The notes under the pieces were generated by a model. The model saw only the letters and a program-made list of their open reading frames with translations, was not told the origin of the DNA and did not search any database. From NCBI RefSeq assembly GCF_028649655.1, contig NZ_JAQSLN010000005.1:249409-313408 (forward strand): a DNA stretch of 64,000 bases, read 5' to 3'. Every line of letters starts with the position of its first letter. The stretch's first letter is position 1. The position numbers were made by a program, and so were the translations under genes. Positions 53,684-63,100 of this stretch are shown in pieces. This DNA comes from Halobacteriovorax sp. GB3. Its GTDB lineage: Bacteria; Bdellovibrionota; Bacteriovoracia; Bacteriovoracales; Bacteriovoracaceae.

Positions 53684-54519
53684 TATAGTGACATGTAATA
53701 GTCTTTAATCATGAGAGCATCGTCTTCGAGGTTAGGGCTGTTACAGATAACATATCCTCTACAATCGTACTCTTTAAGAACTTTAAAAAGTCCTCTCCAG
53801 TTGAAGTCAGATTGCTCAAGGTTAAGATGCTTTAGATCACCTTTAGAGTTTGAGCTAATTCCTGAAATATGGATGTGCATATTTTCGAGAGCTTCTGGAG
53901 TGAGTTCTTCTTTCAATTTATCAAGTACAAGTCTGAACTCTTCTTCAGTATTGTACTCACCAGTTCTTGCGTAAAGGTGAGAAAAATCCATACAAGGACG
54001 ACATGAGGAAACATTCTTTGTTAAAGAGATTAGTTCTTCAAGAGATCCAAATTGAGATGTCTTACCTGTAAGTTCTGGACGTAGTTCGATTTCGATATCA
54101 AGACGACTAAGTCTTTCTTCGATAACGTTCATACTTTTTTCAACGAGATCAAATACGTCATATGGCGAATCTTTCATATAGAAAGCCGCGTGAAAAGTCA
54201 TAGATTCAGCACCGCAAAGATCAGAAATCTTAGCTGTCTGAATAATTCTTTCTACAGATGAATCGATTTTATCTTGCTCTCTAGCATTTAGGTTAATGTA
54301 ATAAGGACCGTGTGAAGTAAGTGGAACACCTAATTCATATGAAACTTTACGTAAACCAGAGGAAACTTCTTCTTTCATTCGCACGCCATGCGCGAATTCT
54401 AATTGCATGCAGTCTAATCCTAATTCATGGATTCTTCTAACACCATCAATTGGATTATTTTTTTTGGAAGTTGAGTTAGGAACTCCCGCAGTACCAAATA
54501 GTAGACGTTCTATTTGCAT
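53683..54519 (-). CDS. Endonuclease IV-like TIM-barrel protein
   Basis: The 278-residue protein matches the AP endonuclease 2 / EndoIV barrel: SHGPYYINLNAREQDK near residue 70 (EndoIV H-PYLINLA), TFHAAF, a metal glutamate in IELRPELTGK, PCMDFSHLYARTG (EndoIV CxDxxHxxAxG) and MHIHISGI. It probably cuts DNA at abasic sites. Related xylose-isomerase-like sugar enzymes are an alternative, because the GQGSNLG-type loop is altered. The start is ATG 54519 with GGGGGA upstream; the TTG one codon earlier is less likely. Confidence 0.8.
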   Translation of the reverse strand: MQIERLLFGTAGVPNSTSKKNNPIDGVRRIHELGLDCMQLEFAHGVRMKEEVSSGLRKVSYELGVPLTSHGPYYINLNAREQDKIDSSVERIIQTAKISDLCGAESMTFHAAFYMKDSPYDVFDLVEKSMNVIEERLSRLDIEIELRPELTGKTSQFGSLEELISLTKNVSSCRPCMDFSHLYARTGEYNTEEEFRLVLDKLKEELTPEALENMHIHISGISSNSKGDLKHLNLEQSDFNWRGLFKVLKEYDCRGYVICNSPNLEDDALMIKDYYMSL

Positions 54520-54776
54520 CAATTCCCCCGATTAATAAGTTTGAAAGGCAGAAAACTATCGCTGTCATATCACATATTGGAATTTCGCTGTAGGCGCACT
54601 GTGGCAAACCTATTGATTACAATATGTTATGTGACTAGTTTTACGAATCCCGCCCCTCGTTGACTAAACGCATAACTTATAGCCGTATTAAAAATTCTTG
54701 TCTATAATCAAGCTTTGAGAATTGTAAGAATGACAAAAGATTGTAAAAAAGGAAAAGCCTTATTAAGTTAATTTTA

Positions 54777-55556
54777 TTGTATTTTTGGTGGTTGGCCTAT
54801 GTACTTTTCTTTGCATTAATTGGATACCTCACAGGTGGTCTCGAGTTGATGTATGTTCTAATTCTTGCTTTTGTCTTTGCCTCACTAATTCTTTACGCCT
54901 TTGGTGATCGAATCGTTCTCGGTCTTGTTAATGCTCGTAAGGCCATTATTGATCGCGAGTTATGGAGAAAGGCCAATAACATTGCTTCGAAACAAAATAT
55001 TGGCTCCGTCCAAATTTACACAGCTAAACATCTCGCATCTAATATCTACTTTATCGAGTCTTCATTTGGTAATAGGGCCCTTATTTTTGGCGGTAATATT
55101 GAAAGATATTTAAGTGATTCAGAAATTGAAGTGCTGACATATGCTAGCTTGAAGATGTTTAACGGTCATTTTGCAAAAATTAGAATCATGTTTGGACTTC
55201 TCAATTATGCCTTCGATCTTCCGTCTTATCTTTTTAGAAAGACAACTAAACTGCAGTGGCTCGATTTAATTTATGGTTACCTAAGGTCTCCGCTACTTCT
55301 AATTCAAAACACGCTCTTTAGAAGCCGTAAAATCAGATACTTAGATGAGCTTGTTGCCGAGGAAACAGGCCTTGGTAAAGAATTGGGATCTGCAATTTAT
55401 AAACTTTCTGATGTTCGAGCTTTAAACAATACTTTTCTACAAGAAAGTATCATGAATTCACTTACTTATGCCGATAATAAAGTAAATGAAAACACTTCTT
55501 TTTTTGTCGATCAACCTAGATCGCAGGAGCGTTTTCAGATTCTTTTATCGGAATAA
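54777..55556 (+). CDS. HtpX-like membrane protein with lost catalytic site
   Basis: Two N-terminal helices (about 3-22, 26-43) lead into FGDRIVLGLVNARK, matching the HtpX FSDKxVLxxxxAxx. ASNIYFI and LIFGGNIERYLSDSEIEVL then align with HtpX xNAFATG and xVTxGLLxxLxxdELegVL. Where HELAH should follow, the sequence reads ASLKM (123-127), so no zinc-binding histidine or catalytic glutamate is left. The later helix SRKIRYLDELVAEETGL mimics SRxREyxADxxgA. It is a pseudopeptidase candidate. The TTG start lacks a nearby ribosome site; an ATT at 54762, eight bases after AGGA, is an alternative. It heads the unit with the CHASE2 kinase. Confidence 0.72.
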   Translation: MYFWWLAYVLFFALIGYLTGGLELMYVLILAFVFASLILYAFGDRIVLGLVNARKAIIDRELWRKANNIASKQNIGSVQIYTAKHLASNIYFIESSFGNRALIFGGNIERYLSDSEIEVLTYASLKMFNGHFAKIRIMFGLLNYAFDLPSYLFRKTTKLQWLDLIYGYLRSPLLLIQNTLFRSRKIRYLDELVAEETGLGKELGSAIYKLSDVRALNNTFLQESIMNSLTYADNKVNENTSFFVDQPRSQERFQILLSE

Positions 55557-55561
55557 GGTGA

Positions 55562-57442
55562 ATGAGAAAATTTAGTTTTAAAGATTTAGACTTCTCAAAA
55601 TTATATCCTTTTATATTTACGGTCATTCTCGTGGCCATTCTTTTTCAGTACTCTTTTTCTAACTTAGAATCAGTATTTTATGATCTTCGCGTTAAATACG
55701 ACTTTGGTATAAGCTTTCGCGATAATATCGTCATCGTTACGCTAGATGAGGAAAGTGATAACTTTCTTGGTGAATCTTATCCTTATACATATGCGACTCA
55801 CAACAGAGTTTTAAAAAGAGTTTTAGATGAAAAGCCACTAGTAATTAATTATCTTGTTCAATTAGATGAGCCAGATTCAGCAAGATCAGAAGCGAATTTA
55901 AATAAATTGAAAGCAACGATAAAAGATTTTGTTAAAACAGGTGGTGCCTTTCGGTTTGGTACAAGCTTGGATGCGTGGGGTGAGCAATTACCTCCTGAGC
56001 CTTTAAAGGATCTCGGTTTTTCCTTGGCCCTAATCAATGTTGATAATGCTTCATTTGCAAGAGATGACGTTTCTAGAAAAGCGATCCTTAATCATTCAGG
56101 TGAAGATACACTTCACTTATGGACGGCTAATGCTTACAGAAGAAGGATTGGACGCTTACCGCTGAAACTAAATGACATAACAGGCGCTTATTATGTCGTT
56201 GAAAGCGATGCTACATTCGTTAATTTTAGATATTATACATCGACAGTAGAAGACACTGGTAGAATTAAGAGAATTCCATTTCATAGAGTTGTTGTTGGAA
56301 ACTTCCCTAAGGGATTGTTTAAAAATAAGATCGTTCTCTTTGGGCCAAGTTATATTTCGAATGCCTCTGATTTTGTTATGACCCCTTATGATCGAGAGAA
56401 GTACTCATCTTCAAAAATGAGTGTTCATGGCGCAATTATGCAGTCCCTGATTCAAAATAAAACAATTTTTCAATTACCACGTGCCATTTCTTATTTCATT
56501 TCACTCATTCTAGGTCTTGTTCTTGCTTATGTGATCAATCGAATTAAGCCAACTCGTGGACTAGTATTTACTGTATCTACAATAGTCATAGTTATATTGA
56601 TTTCATATTTAGCCTTCTGTTTGTTTGGAGTCTGGATATACTTGTCACACATTCTCTTAACTATATTCGTTGTCTATTACATATGGGTACCTTTCAGAGC
56701 GATTGGAGAATACCAACGTCGATACGCAATTCAGGAAGAAACAAAACTTCTTAAGAAAGTTGAGAATCTAAAGCAGAATTTTATTTCGTTGATGAGTCAC
56801 GATTTAAAAACACCTGTCGCAAAGATTGCTGGTATCGCAGATGTGGCCATGCATAAGTTTGGTCGTTCAGAGCCTGAAGTGAAACATGAATTTCAAAGAA
56901 TTATTGAAGCGACAAAAGAATTAAATAAATTTATCACCTCGATTTTAGATTTAACAAAGATCGAATCGCGAAATATTAGTTTGAATAAGACGTCGAAAGA
57001 TATCAATACAATCATTGATTCAGTCATTGATAACTTAAAATTTGAAGCTGGCCAGAAAAATGTAAAAATAGATAAAGAACTGAGTCCGCTTTATCCAATT
57101 CAGGTAGACGTTATATTAATTAACAGAGTTATTTCTAATCTAATTGAAAATGCGATAAAATATTCAGGAGAAAACACTTCTGTTCATGTTCGAAGTTGGG
57201 ATGATGAACAATGGGTTTATCTTGAAATCAAAGATGATGGAGTAGGTATTCCGCTAGAAGATCTAGAAAATATCTTTGAAAAGTTTTATCGAGTGAAAAA
57301 TGACCAAAGTCACGTCATTAAGGGAAGTGGTCTTGGTTTATATTTAGTTAAATATTTCGTTGAGTTACATGGAGGGACAATTGAAGCTTCCTCTAAACTT
57401 GGTGAAGGGACAACTTTTACGATAAAGCTCATTAATGAATAG
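55562..57442 (+). CDS. CHASE2-domain sensor histidine kinase
   Basis: Membrane sensor kinase of 626 residues. A helix at about 14-30 precedes a large extracytoplasmic CHASE2 domain (about 35-305, opening ESVFYDLRVKYDF). Three closely spaced helices (about 308-375) and a short coiled coil follow. The HisKA box is SLMSHDLKTP (H413), and the HATPase has N (NLIENAIKYS), G1 (DDGVGI) and G2 (GSGLGLYLVK) boxes. It should autophosphorylate and pass the phosphate to the regulator encoded 9 bases downstream. The ligand sensed by CHASE2 is unknown. Confidence 0.93.
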   Translation: MRKFSFKDLDFSKLYPFIFTVILVAILFQYSFSNLESVFYDLRVKYDFGISFRDNIVIVTLDEESDNFLGESYPYTYATHNRVLKRVLDEKPLVINYLVQLDEPDSARSEANLNKLKATIKDFVKTGGAFRFGTSLDAWGEQLPPEPLKDLGFSLALINVDNASFARDDVSRKAILNHSGEDTLHLWTANAYRRRIGRLPLKLNDITGAYYVVESDATFVNFRYYTSTVEDTGRIKRIPFHRVVVGNFPKGLFKNKIVLFGPSYISNASDFVMTPYDREKYSSSKMSVHGAIMQSLIQNKTIFQLPRAISYFISLILGLVLAYVINRIKPTRGLVFTVSTIVIVILISYLAFCLFGVWIYLSHILLTIFVVYYIWVPFRAIGEYQRRYAIQEETKLLKKVENLKQNFISLMSHDLKTPVAKIAGIADVAMHKFGRSEPEVKHEFQRIIEATKELNKFITSILDLTKIESRNISLNKTSKDINTIIDSVIDNLKFEAGQKNVKIDKELSPLYPIQVDVILINRVISNLIENAIKYSGENTSVHVRSWDDEQWVYLEIKDDGVGIPLEDLENIFEKFYRVKNDQSHVIKGSGLGLYLVKYFVELHGGTIEASSKLGEGTTFTIKLINE

Positions 57443-57451
57443 GAGAACAAT

Positions 57452-58960
57452 ATGTATAGAGTACTTGTAGTTGATGATGACAAAGTCTTGCAGGACAATG
57501 TTAAACAAGCACTAGAAATTCACCATTTTAATGTTGATGTTGCTAATAATGGAAAAGAAGCAGTTAGTGCTGTCTATAAAGAGAAGTATGATCTCGTCGT
57601 CATGGACGTTAACATGCCTGAGATGGATGGAATTGAAGCTCTCGCTGAAATAAAAAAATATGATCCAACAATCATTGTTCTAATTCTCACAGCATATTCA
57701 AACGTTTCTGATGCCGTTAAAGCAGTTAAAGAGGGGGCGTTCAATTATTTAGAAAAGCCAATTTCTAGTGAGAACTTAGTTGCTCTTATCAAAAGGGCTC
57801 TTAAGGCCCGTTCACTCGTTGAAACATCAATGTTCTCGGCTCCAACACTTTCTCTTGGTGATGGTAACGATAAATTTGTTGGTGAATCGGATGTCATGAA
57901 AAAGGTTTTCAATGTCATCAGTAAGCTCGCTCAAGTTAACACACCTGTATTGATTCGTGGTGAATCAGGAACTGGTAAAGAGCTTGTTGCAAAGGCCATT
58001 CACTATAACGGACCTAGAAAAGATGATAAGTTTGTAACGATTAACCTCGCTGCTATTCCTGATAGTCTTATTGAGTCTGAACTTTTTGGACACGAAAAAG
58101 GTGCTTTTACAGGAGCTACAGAAAGAAAAATTGGTAAGTTTCAATATGCCGATGGTGGAACAATCTTTCTCGATGAGATTGGAGATATTTCTGGAACGAT
58201 GCAGGTTAAACTTCTTCGTGTTCTTCAAGAAAAGAGTTTTACACCTGTTGGATCAAATAGAGATATCAAGTGTGATGTTCGTGTCATCGCGGCTTCACAT
58301 AAGCCATTTGAGAAAATGATTAAAGAGGGAGATTTTAGAGAGGATTTATTTTATCGTCTCAATGTTCTACCTGTTTACTTACCGCCTTTAAGAGAGAGAA
58401 AGGATGACATTAACTTTCTAGTTGATTACTACGTAAAATATTTCAACAACCTTCATAACTTAACAATTTCAGAAGTTGCTCCAGATGCCATCGAATTGCT
58501 GAAGAATTATTCATGGCCAGGAAATATTAGAGAACTTAGAAATGTTATTGAGCATGCTTTTATTATAGAATCTACTGATATACTAACGGCGAGTTCTCTC
58601 CCTGAAACAGTGAGAACAAATAATAATTCATTAAGTAAAGTTCCGGCTCCAGCGCCAGAAGATAGAGATGATGAAAGTATTATTGATTTCGTTGGAATTA
58701 AAGAGTCTGTTCTAGACAAAGAAATTAAAGAAGAAGAAAGTAATGATTATAAATTTACTTTTGCTACTGTAAATGACAACAACGAAGTTAAAATGGACTT
58801 CCAGGTAGCGAAGGAATTATTTGAAAAACAATTTATAATAGAAGCTTTAAAAGTAAATAATGGAAAGATTAATCAGACGGCACTTAAGGCCAATATTCCT
58901 AAGAAGACACTTCTTAGAAAAATTGAGAAGTACGAGATTAATCCAAAAGAATATTACTAG
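57452..58960 (+). CDS. NtrC-type sigma-54-dependent response regulator
   Basis: The 502 residues are a receiver domain with phospho-acceptor D52 (MDVNMPEMDG), an AAA+ domain with Walker A GESGTGKE (170-177) and an intact GAFTGA loop (217-222) that contacts sigma-54, then a FleQ/NtrC-like Fis-type HTH at the C-terminus (KINQTALKANIPKKTLLRKI). It should activate RpoN promoters after phosphorylation by the CHASE2 kinase. A strong AGGAGAACAAT ribosome site precedes the ATG. A candidate target in this window is the sigma-54 promoter at 42471, which is unproven. Confidence 0.96.
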   Translation: MYRVLVVDDDKVLQDNVKQALEIHHFNVDVANNGKEAVSAVYKEKYDLVVMDVNMPEMDGIEALAEIKKYDPTIIVLILTAYSNVSDAVKAVKEGAFNYLEKPISSENLVALIKRALKARSLVETSMFSAPTLSLGDGNDKFVGESDVMKKVFNVISKLAQVNTPVLIRGESGTGKELVAKAIHYNGPRKDDKFVTINLAAIPDSLIESELFGHEKGAFTGATERKIGKFQYADGGTIFLDEIGDISGTMQVKLLRVLQEKSFTPVGSNRDIKCDVRVIAASHKPFEKMIKEGDFREDLFYRLNVLPVYLPPLRERKDDINFLVDYYVKYFNNLHNLTISEVAPDAIELLKNYSWPGNIRELRNVIEHAFIIESTDILTASSLPETVRTNNNSLSKVPAPAPEDRDDESIIDFVGIKESVLDKEIKEEESNDYKFTFATVNDNNEVKMDFQVAKELFEKQFIIEALKVNNGKINQTALKANIPKKTLLRKIEKYEINPKEYY

Positions 58961-58969
58961 AGGAAGGTA

Positions 58970-59479
58970 ATGGATAGAATTTGGAAAATGACATTGATGA
59001 TGGTTGGAATCATCTTGGTAGATCAATTTACTAAAGGCTATATTCAGCACGAATATACACTTGGAGAAATTAGACCCGTGATAGATGGTCTTTTCAATCT
59101 TACTTATGTTCAAAATAAAGGTGCTGCCTTTGGTTTTGGAGCAAACCATTCTGACTTATTTAGAATCATCATGTTCCTAGTCTTACCGACTGGAGCTTGT
59201 TTTTGGCTCATGTATTTAATCTGGCAAACAAGGCATACAGCGCTTTTACTTTGTACATCGTATTCAATGATTTTAGCTGGAGCGATCGGGAATCTCATCG
59301 ATCGATTTAGTTTGCGATTTGTCGTTGATATGTTTGATTTTTACTATGGCACATGGCACTTTGCTGCTTTTAATGTGGCAGATAGTGCGATTACAGTAGG
59401 TGCTATTTTTCTAATTTATGATTTTTTATTTTTAGAGAAAAAGAGAATTGAAAAACAGGAATTAAAAAAGACCTCTTAA
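58970..59479 (+). CDS. lspA: Lipoprotein signal peptidase
   Basis: Signal peptidase II, the inner-membrane aspartyl protease that removes lipoprotein signal peptides. It has four hydrophobic helices and the conserved NKGAAFGF, GNLIDRF and FVVDMFDF (catalytic D120) motifs, with FNVADSAI carrying catalytic D138. The 169 residues are typical. It lies 9 bases after the response regulator, so it may share its transcript, although a housekeeping gene would be expected to have its own promoter. The stop codon lies within its terminator. Confidence 0.96.
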   Translation: MDRIWKMTLMMVGIILVDQFTKGYIQHEYTLGEIRPVIDGLFNLTYVQNKGAAFGFGANHSDLFRIIMFLVLPTGACFWLMYLIWQTRHTALLLCTSYSMILAGAIGNLIDRFSLRFVVDMFDFYYGTWHFAAFNVADSAITVGAIFLIYDFLFLEKKRIEKQELKKTS

Positions 59480-59495
59480 AGAGGTCTTTTTTTAT
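59464..59495. terminator. Bidirectional terminator spanning two stop codons
   Basis: A 12-bp stem (59464-59475 with 59481-59492, core AGACCTC/GAGGTCT) has loop TTAAA. The lspA stop (59477-59479) is inside the loop, and the converging ferredoxin gene ends at 59492. It works on both strands, with T-tracts on each. Confidence 0.9.
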
Positions 59496-59941
59496 GCTTC
59501 AGCAGTTTTTGATTCTGCTTGACCTTCTTCTGTTTGCTCTGGCTCGAGACTAATTCCGTAGGACTCGTTTACTTCTTCAAGAGCTTCTTCACTAACGTAA
59601 AGTTCTGTCTTCAAAGTTTCATTTCCCCAGGCTATGAAAGCATCATTGTGCTCGTACATTGTGATCGTTTCCCAAGGGCAATCTTGAGAACAGTTTTGGC
59701 AACCGATACAACGCGCGAGGTCGATTTCTACCGTTTGACGAAAGGCTGGATTATTTGCATCAGGTCCAGGTACGAGCTCAATAGAGTCTACTGGACAACC
59801 TTGGATACATACTTCACAACCAGTACATCCAGATTGGTGAACAACTGCTAGTAATTTCGGTGGTTTTTTCCCTTTTCTTACCGGCTTAAGCCTTGCTGTA
59901 TGATAAGGGTTCTCAACTAATACTTTTCTTTCTTCGCTCAT
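59492..59941 (-). CDS. 2[4Fe-4S] ferredoxin-like protein with long tails
   Basis: The 149 residues carry two cluster motifs: CTGCEVCIQGCPVD (about 39-52) and CIGCQNCSQDCPW (about 78-90), separated by a 25-residue insert. A basic N-terminal segment (LKPVRKGKKPPK) and an acidic C-terminal tail extend beyond the cluster domain, so it is longer than simple ferredoxins. A tryptophan follows the last cysteine-proline pair. It is transcribed divergently from icmF. A role as electron donor, for example for cobalamin reduction, is possible but only inferred. Confidence 0.88.
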   Translation of the reverse strand: MSEERKVLVENPYHTARLKPVRKGKKPPKLLAVVHQSGCTGCEVCIQGCPVDSIELVPGPDANNPAFRQTVEIDLARCIGCQNCSQDCPWETITMYEHNDAFIAWGNETLKTELYVSEEALEEVNESYGISLEPEQTEEGQAESKTAEA

Positions 59942-60011
59942 CAGTCTTCTCTTAGTTTCGCTAAAATTATAGCTTCCATCATAGCTTATTTTCGCTAATG
60001 GATAAAGCCTT

Positions 60012-60046
60012 GAGGTTTTGTAACCTCGTATATATTAGGATATATT
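60012..60046 (+). promoter_or_regulatory. icmF promoter with overlapping inverted repeat
   Basis: TTGTAA (60018-60023), 17-base spacer, TATATT (60041-60046). The -35 box lies within the inverted repeat GAGGTT-TTGT-AACCTC (60012-60027), a likely repressor operator. The ATG of icmF is about 60 bases downstream with CGGGGAA. Confidence 0.6.
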
Positions 60047-60104
60047 TCATATACTTTAAAAAACCGATTTTGGGAATCTAAATAAATTATATTTGCGGGG
60101 AACT

Positions 60105-63100
60105 ATGAAAAGTTTAAGGTTTGTGACAGCTGCGAGTCTATTTGACGGTCACGATGTATCAATAAATATCATGAGAAGGCTTCTTCAGGCCAATGGAGCC
60201 GAGGTAATTCACCTTGGGCACAATAGATCTGCACAAGAGGTTGTCGATGCAGCCCTTCAAGAAGATGCAAATGCCGTTGCTCTAAGCTCTTATCAGGGTG
60301 GGCACAATGAATACTTTGCCTATATTAGAGAGCTTCTTGATGAAGCTGGCGCTACACACGTTAAAATCTTTGGTGGTGGTGGGGGTGTTATTACACCTTC
60401 AGAAATTAAGGCCCTACATGAAAAAGGTATTACAAAGATTTATTCACCTGAAGACGGTATGAAATTAGGGCTTCAGGGAATTATCAAAGACATGATCGAT
60501 AGAGCGAGTTTTTCAACTATTGAAAATGTTGAGTTTATCAATCTAAAGAGTAAGTCTCTTCCAAAGAGTGATATTGCAAGAGTGATCACATATATCGAAG
60601 ATAATGGTGACCTCCCATTTGAAGTCGATCAAAAGAGTACGCCAGTTCTAGGTATTACTGGGACAGGTGGAGCAGGGAAGTCGTCTTTAATTGATGAAGT
60701 CCTTCTTCGATTTCACAGGTCATATAAAGATAAGAAAATTGCCCTTGTCTCTGTTGATCCGACAAAGAAAAAAACTCAGGGAGCACTTCTAGGGGATAGA
60801 ATTCGTCTTGGTAGTGCTGTTTATGAAAACTTCTATATTAGATCTCTTGCGACAAGAGATTCTAAATCAGAACTATCACCACAGATTAAAAAGGTTGTTT
60901 CTTTCTTAAAGTCGCAGGATTTCGATTTAATTATTGTTGAAACTTCTGGTATTGGACAAGCTTCAGATGAAATTACAAAAGTAGCTGATAAGTGTATCTA
61001 TGTGATGACTCCTGAATATGGGGCTGCATCGCAGTTAGAAAAAATTGAAATGCTTGAGCAAGCTGATTTTATTGTTCTTAATAAATTTGAAAAGCCAAGG
61101 TCTGAAGACGCTCTTAGGGATATTAGAAAGCAATACCGTAGAAATACTGGTCTATTTGCAGGGCACCCTGGAAGTCCTACAGATGAAGAGCTACCAGTAT
61201 TTGGAACAATGGCATCACAATTTAATGATGCTGGTGTAAATGCGCTATTCTTTGAACTTGCAAAGACATTTGACTTTGATGTTAAAGACCTTGAAGAGCT
61301 AAAAAAAGAGAGAGTTCCTTCAAATAAAACGAAGATCATACCACCTGAAAGATCACTTTATTTGAGAGAGATCTCTTCTGCTTGTAGAAAATACAATGAA
61401 GCAGCTGAAAGAAATGCTGAACTTGTTAAGGATTATGAAGCTCTTCAAAACGTTGCTTTAATGATGCCTGAAAATAAGGATGTTTTAGCGAAGCTTGAAG
61501 AAGTAAAAGAAAAAATCCCATCAGATGTTTTCAAAGAGATTGAAGTTTTTGAAAGTGCTGTCGAACAATATAGATCTGGGATTTTTACTTATAAAGTAAG
61601 AGATAAAGAGATTAATGTTAAAACAAAATATACATCACTTAGTCACAATGAAATTTCAAAAGTTGGTTTTCCAAATCTCAATTCAACTTATGAAAAATAC
61701 CGTTATATCAAAAAGACAAACCTTCCTGGACACTTCCCATATGCTGCTGGGATCTTTCCATTTAAGCGAGCAGACGAAGATCCAAAAAGAATGTTTGCAG
61801 GAGAAGGTGGACCAACGAGAACGAATAAGCGTTTTCATTACCTTTCTGAAAACGATCCGGCCAAAAGACTTTCAACAGCTTTTGATTCTGTAACTCTCTA
61901 TGGAGAAGACCCAGATTTAAGGCCTGATATCTTTGGTAAAATTGGTGAAGCTGGTGTTTCTATTGCTACCCTTGATGACATGCAAGAGCTTTTTAAAGGG
62001 TTTAAATTAACAGATCCAATGACATCTGTTTCAATGACTATTAATGGTCCGGCTCCAATCATTCTCGCTATGTTTATGAACACCGCTATGAAGCAAGATC
62101 TAGAAGGTGATGACTTTTGGGATGAAGAAAAACGTGCCAATGTTATGAGAATGGTAAGGGGGACAGTTCAAGCTGATATCCTAAAAGAAGACCAAGCTCA
62201 AAATACATGTATTTTTTCTCTAGAATTTGCTCTTAAGTTAATGGGTGATGTACAGGCATACTTCTGTAAAAATCTTATTAAAAATTATTACACAGTATCG
62301 GTTAGTGGATACCATATTGCTGAGGCGGGAGCGAACCCAATTTCGCAAGTTGCTTTCACGTTGGCCAATGGATTTACTTTTGTTGAGTACTACCTTTCTA
62401 GAGGAATGAATATCGATGAGTTCAGTGGAAATTTATCATTCTTCTTTAGTAATGGATTAGACCCTGAGTATACTGTTATTGGAAGGGTTGCCAGAAAAAT
62501 TTGGGCCGTAGCGATGAGAGATAAATACGGTGCAAGTAAGAAGTCTCAAATGTTTAAATATCACGTTCAAACATCTGGGCGCTCACTGCATGCTCAAGAA
62601 ATCGACTTCAATGATATTAGAACAACACTACAAGCTTTCCTTGCTCTAAGTGACAATTGCAACTCACTTCATACAAATGCATACGATGAAGCTATTACAA
62701 CTCCTACTGAAGAGTCTGTAAGAAGAGCAATGGCGATTCAGATGATTATCAATAGAGAATTTGGGCTTAATAAAACAGATAATCCTCTTCAAGGTTCTTA
62801 CATCTACGAAGAATTATCAGAAATCGTTGAAGAAGCTATTCTGGCAGAGTTTGAAAGAATTTCTGATAAAGGTGGTGTTCTAGGTGCAATGGAATCGATG
62901 TATCAACGTGGAAAGATCCAAGATGAGTCTCTTTATTATGAAACATTGAAAGACAATGGTGAGTTACCGATTATCGGTGTAAATACTTACATTGCAGATA
63001 ATATTGATGAGCAATTAAATCAAGAGATTGAACTTTCAAGATGTTCTGATGAAGAGAAGAAGGATCAGATCAATCGTCTTGAAGAATTTAAAAAGAGAAA

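Noticed and set aside
54602-54617. Sigma-54-like sequence TGGCAAACCTATTGAT before the HtpX-like gene
   Set aside because: The spacing is right, but the -12 GC is GA and two -24 bases differ. It also lies about 160 bases from the gene. Not strong enough without 5'-end data.
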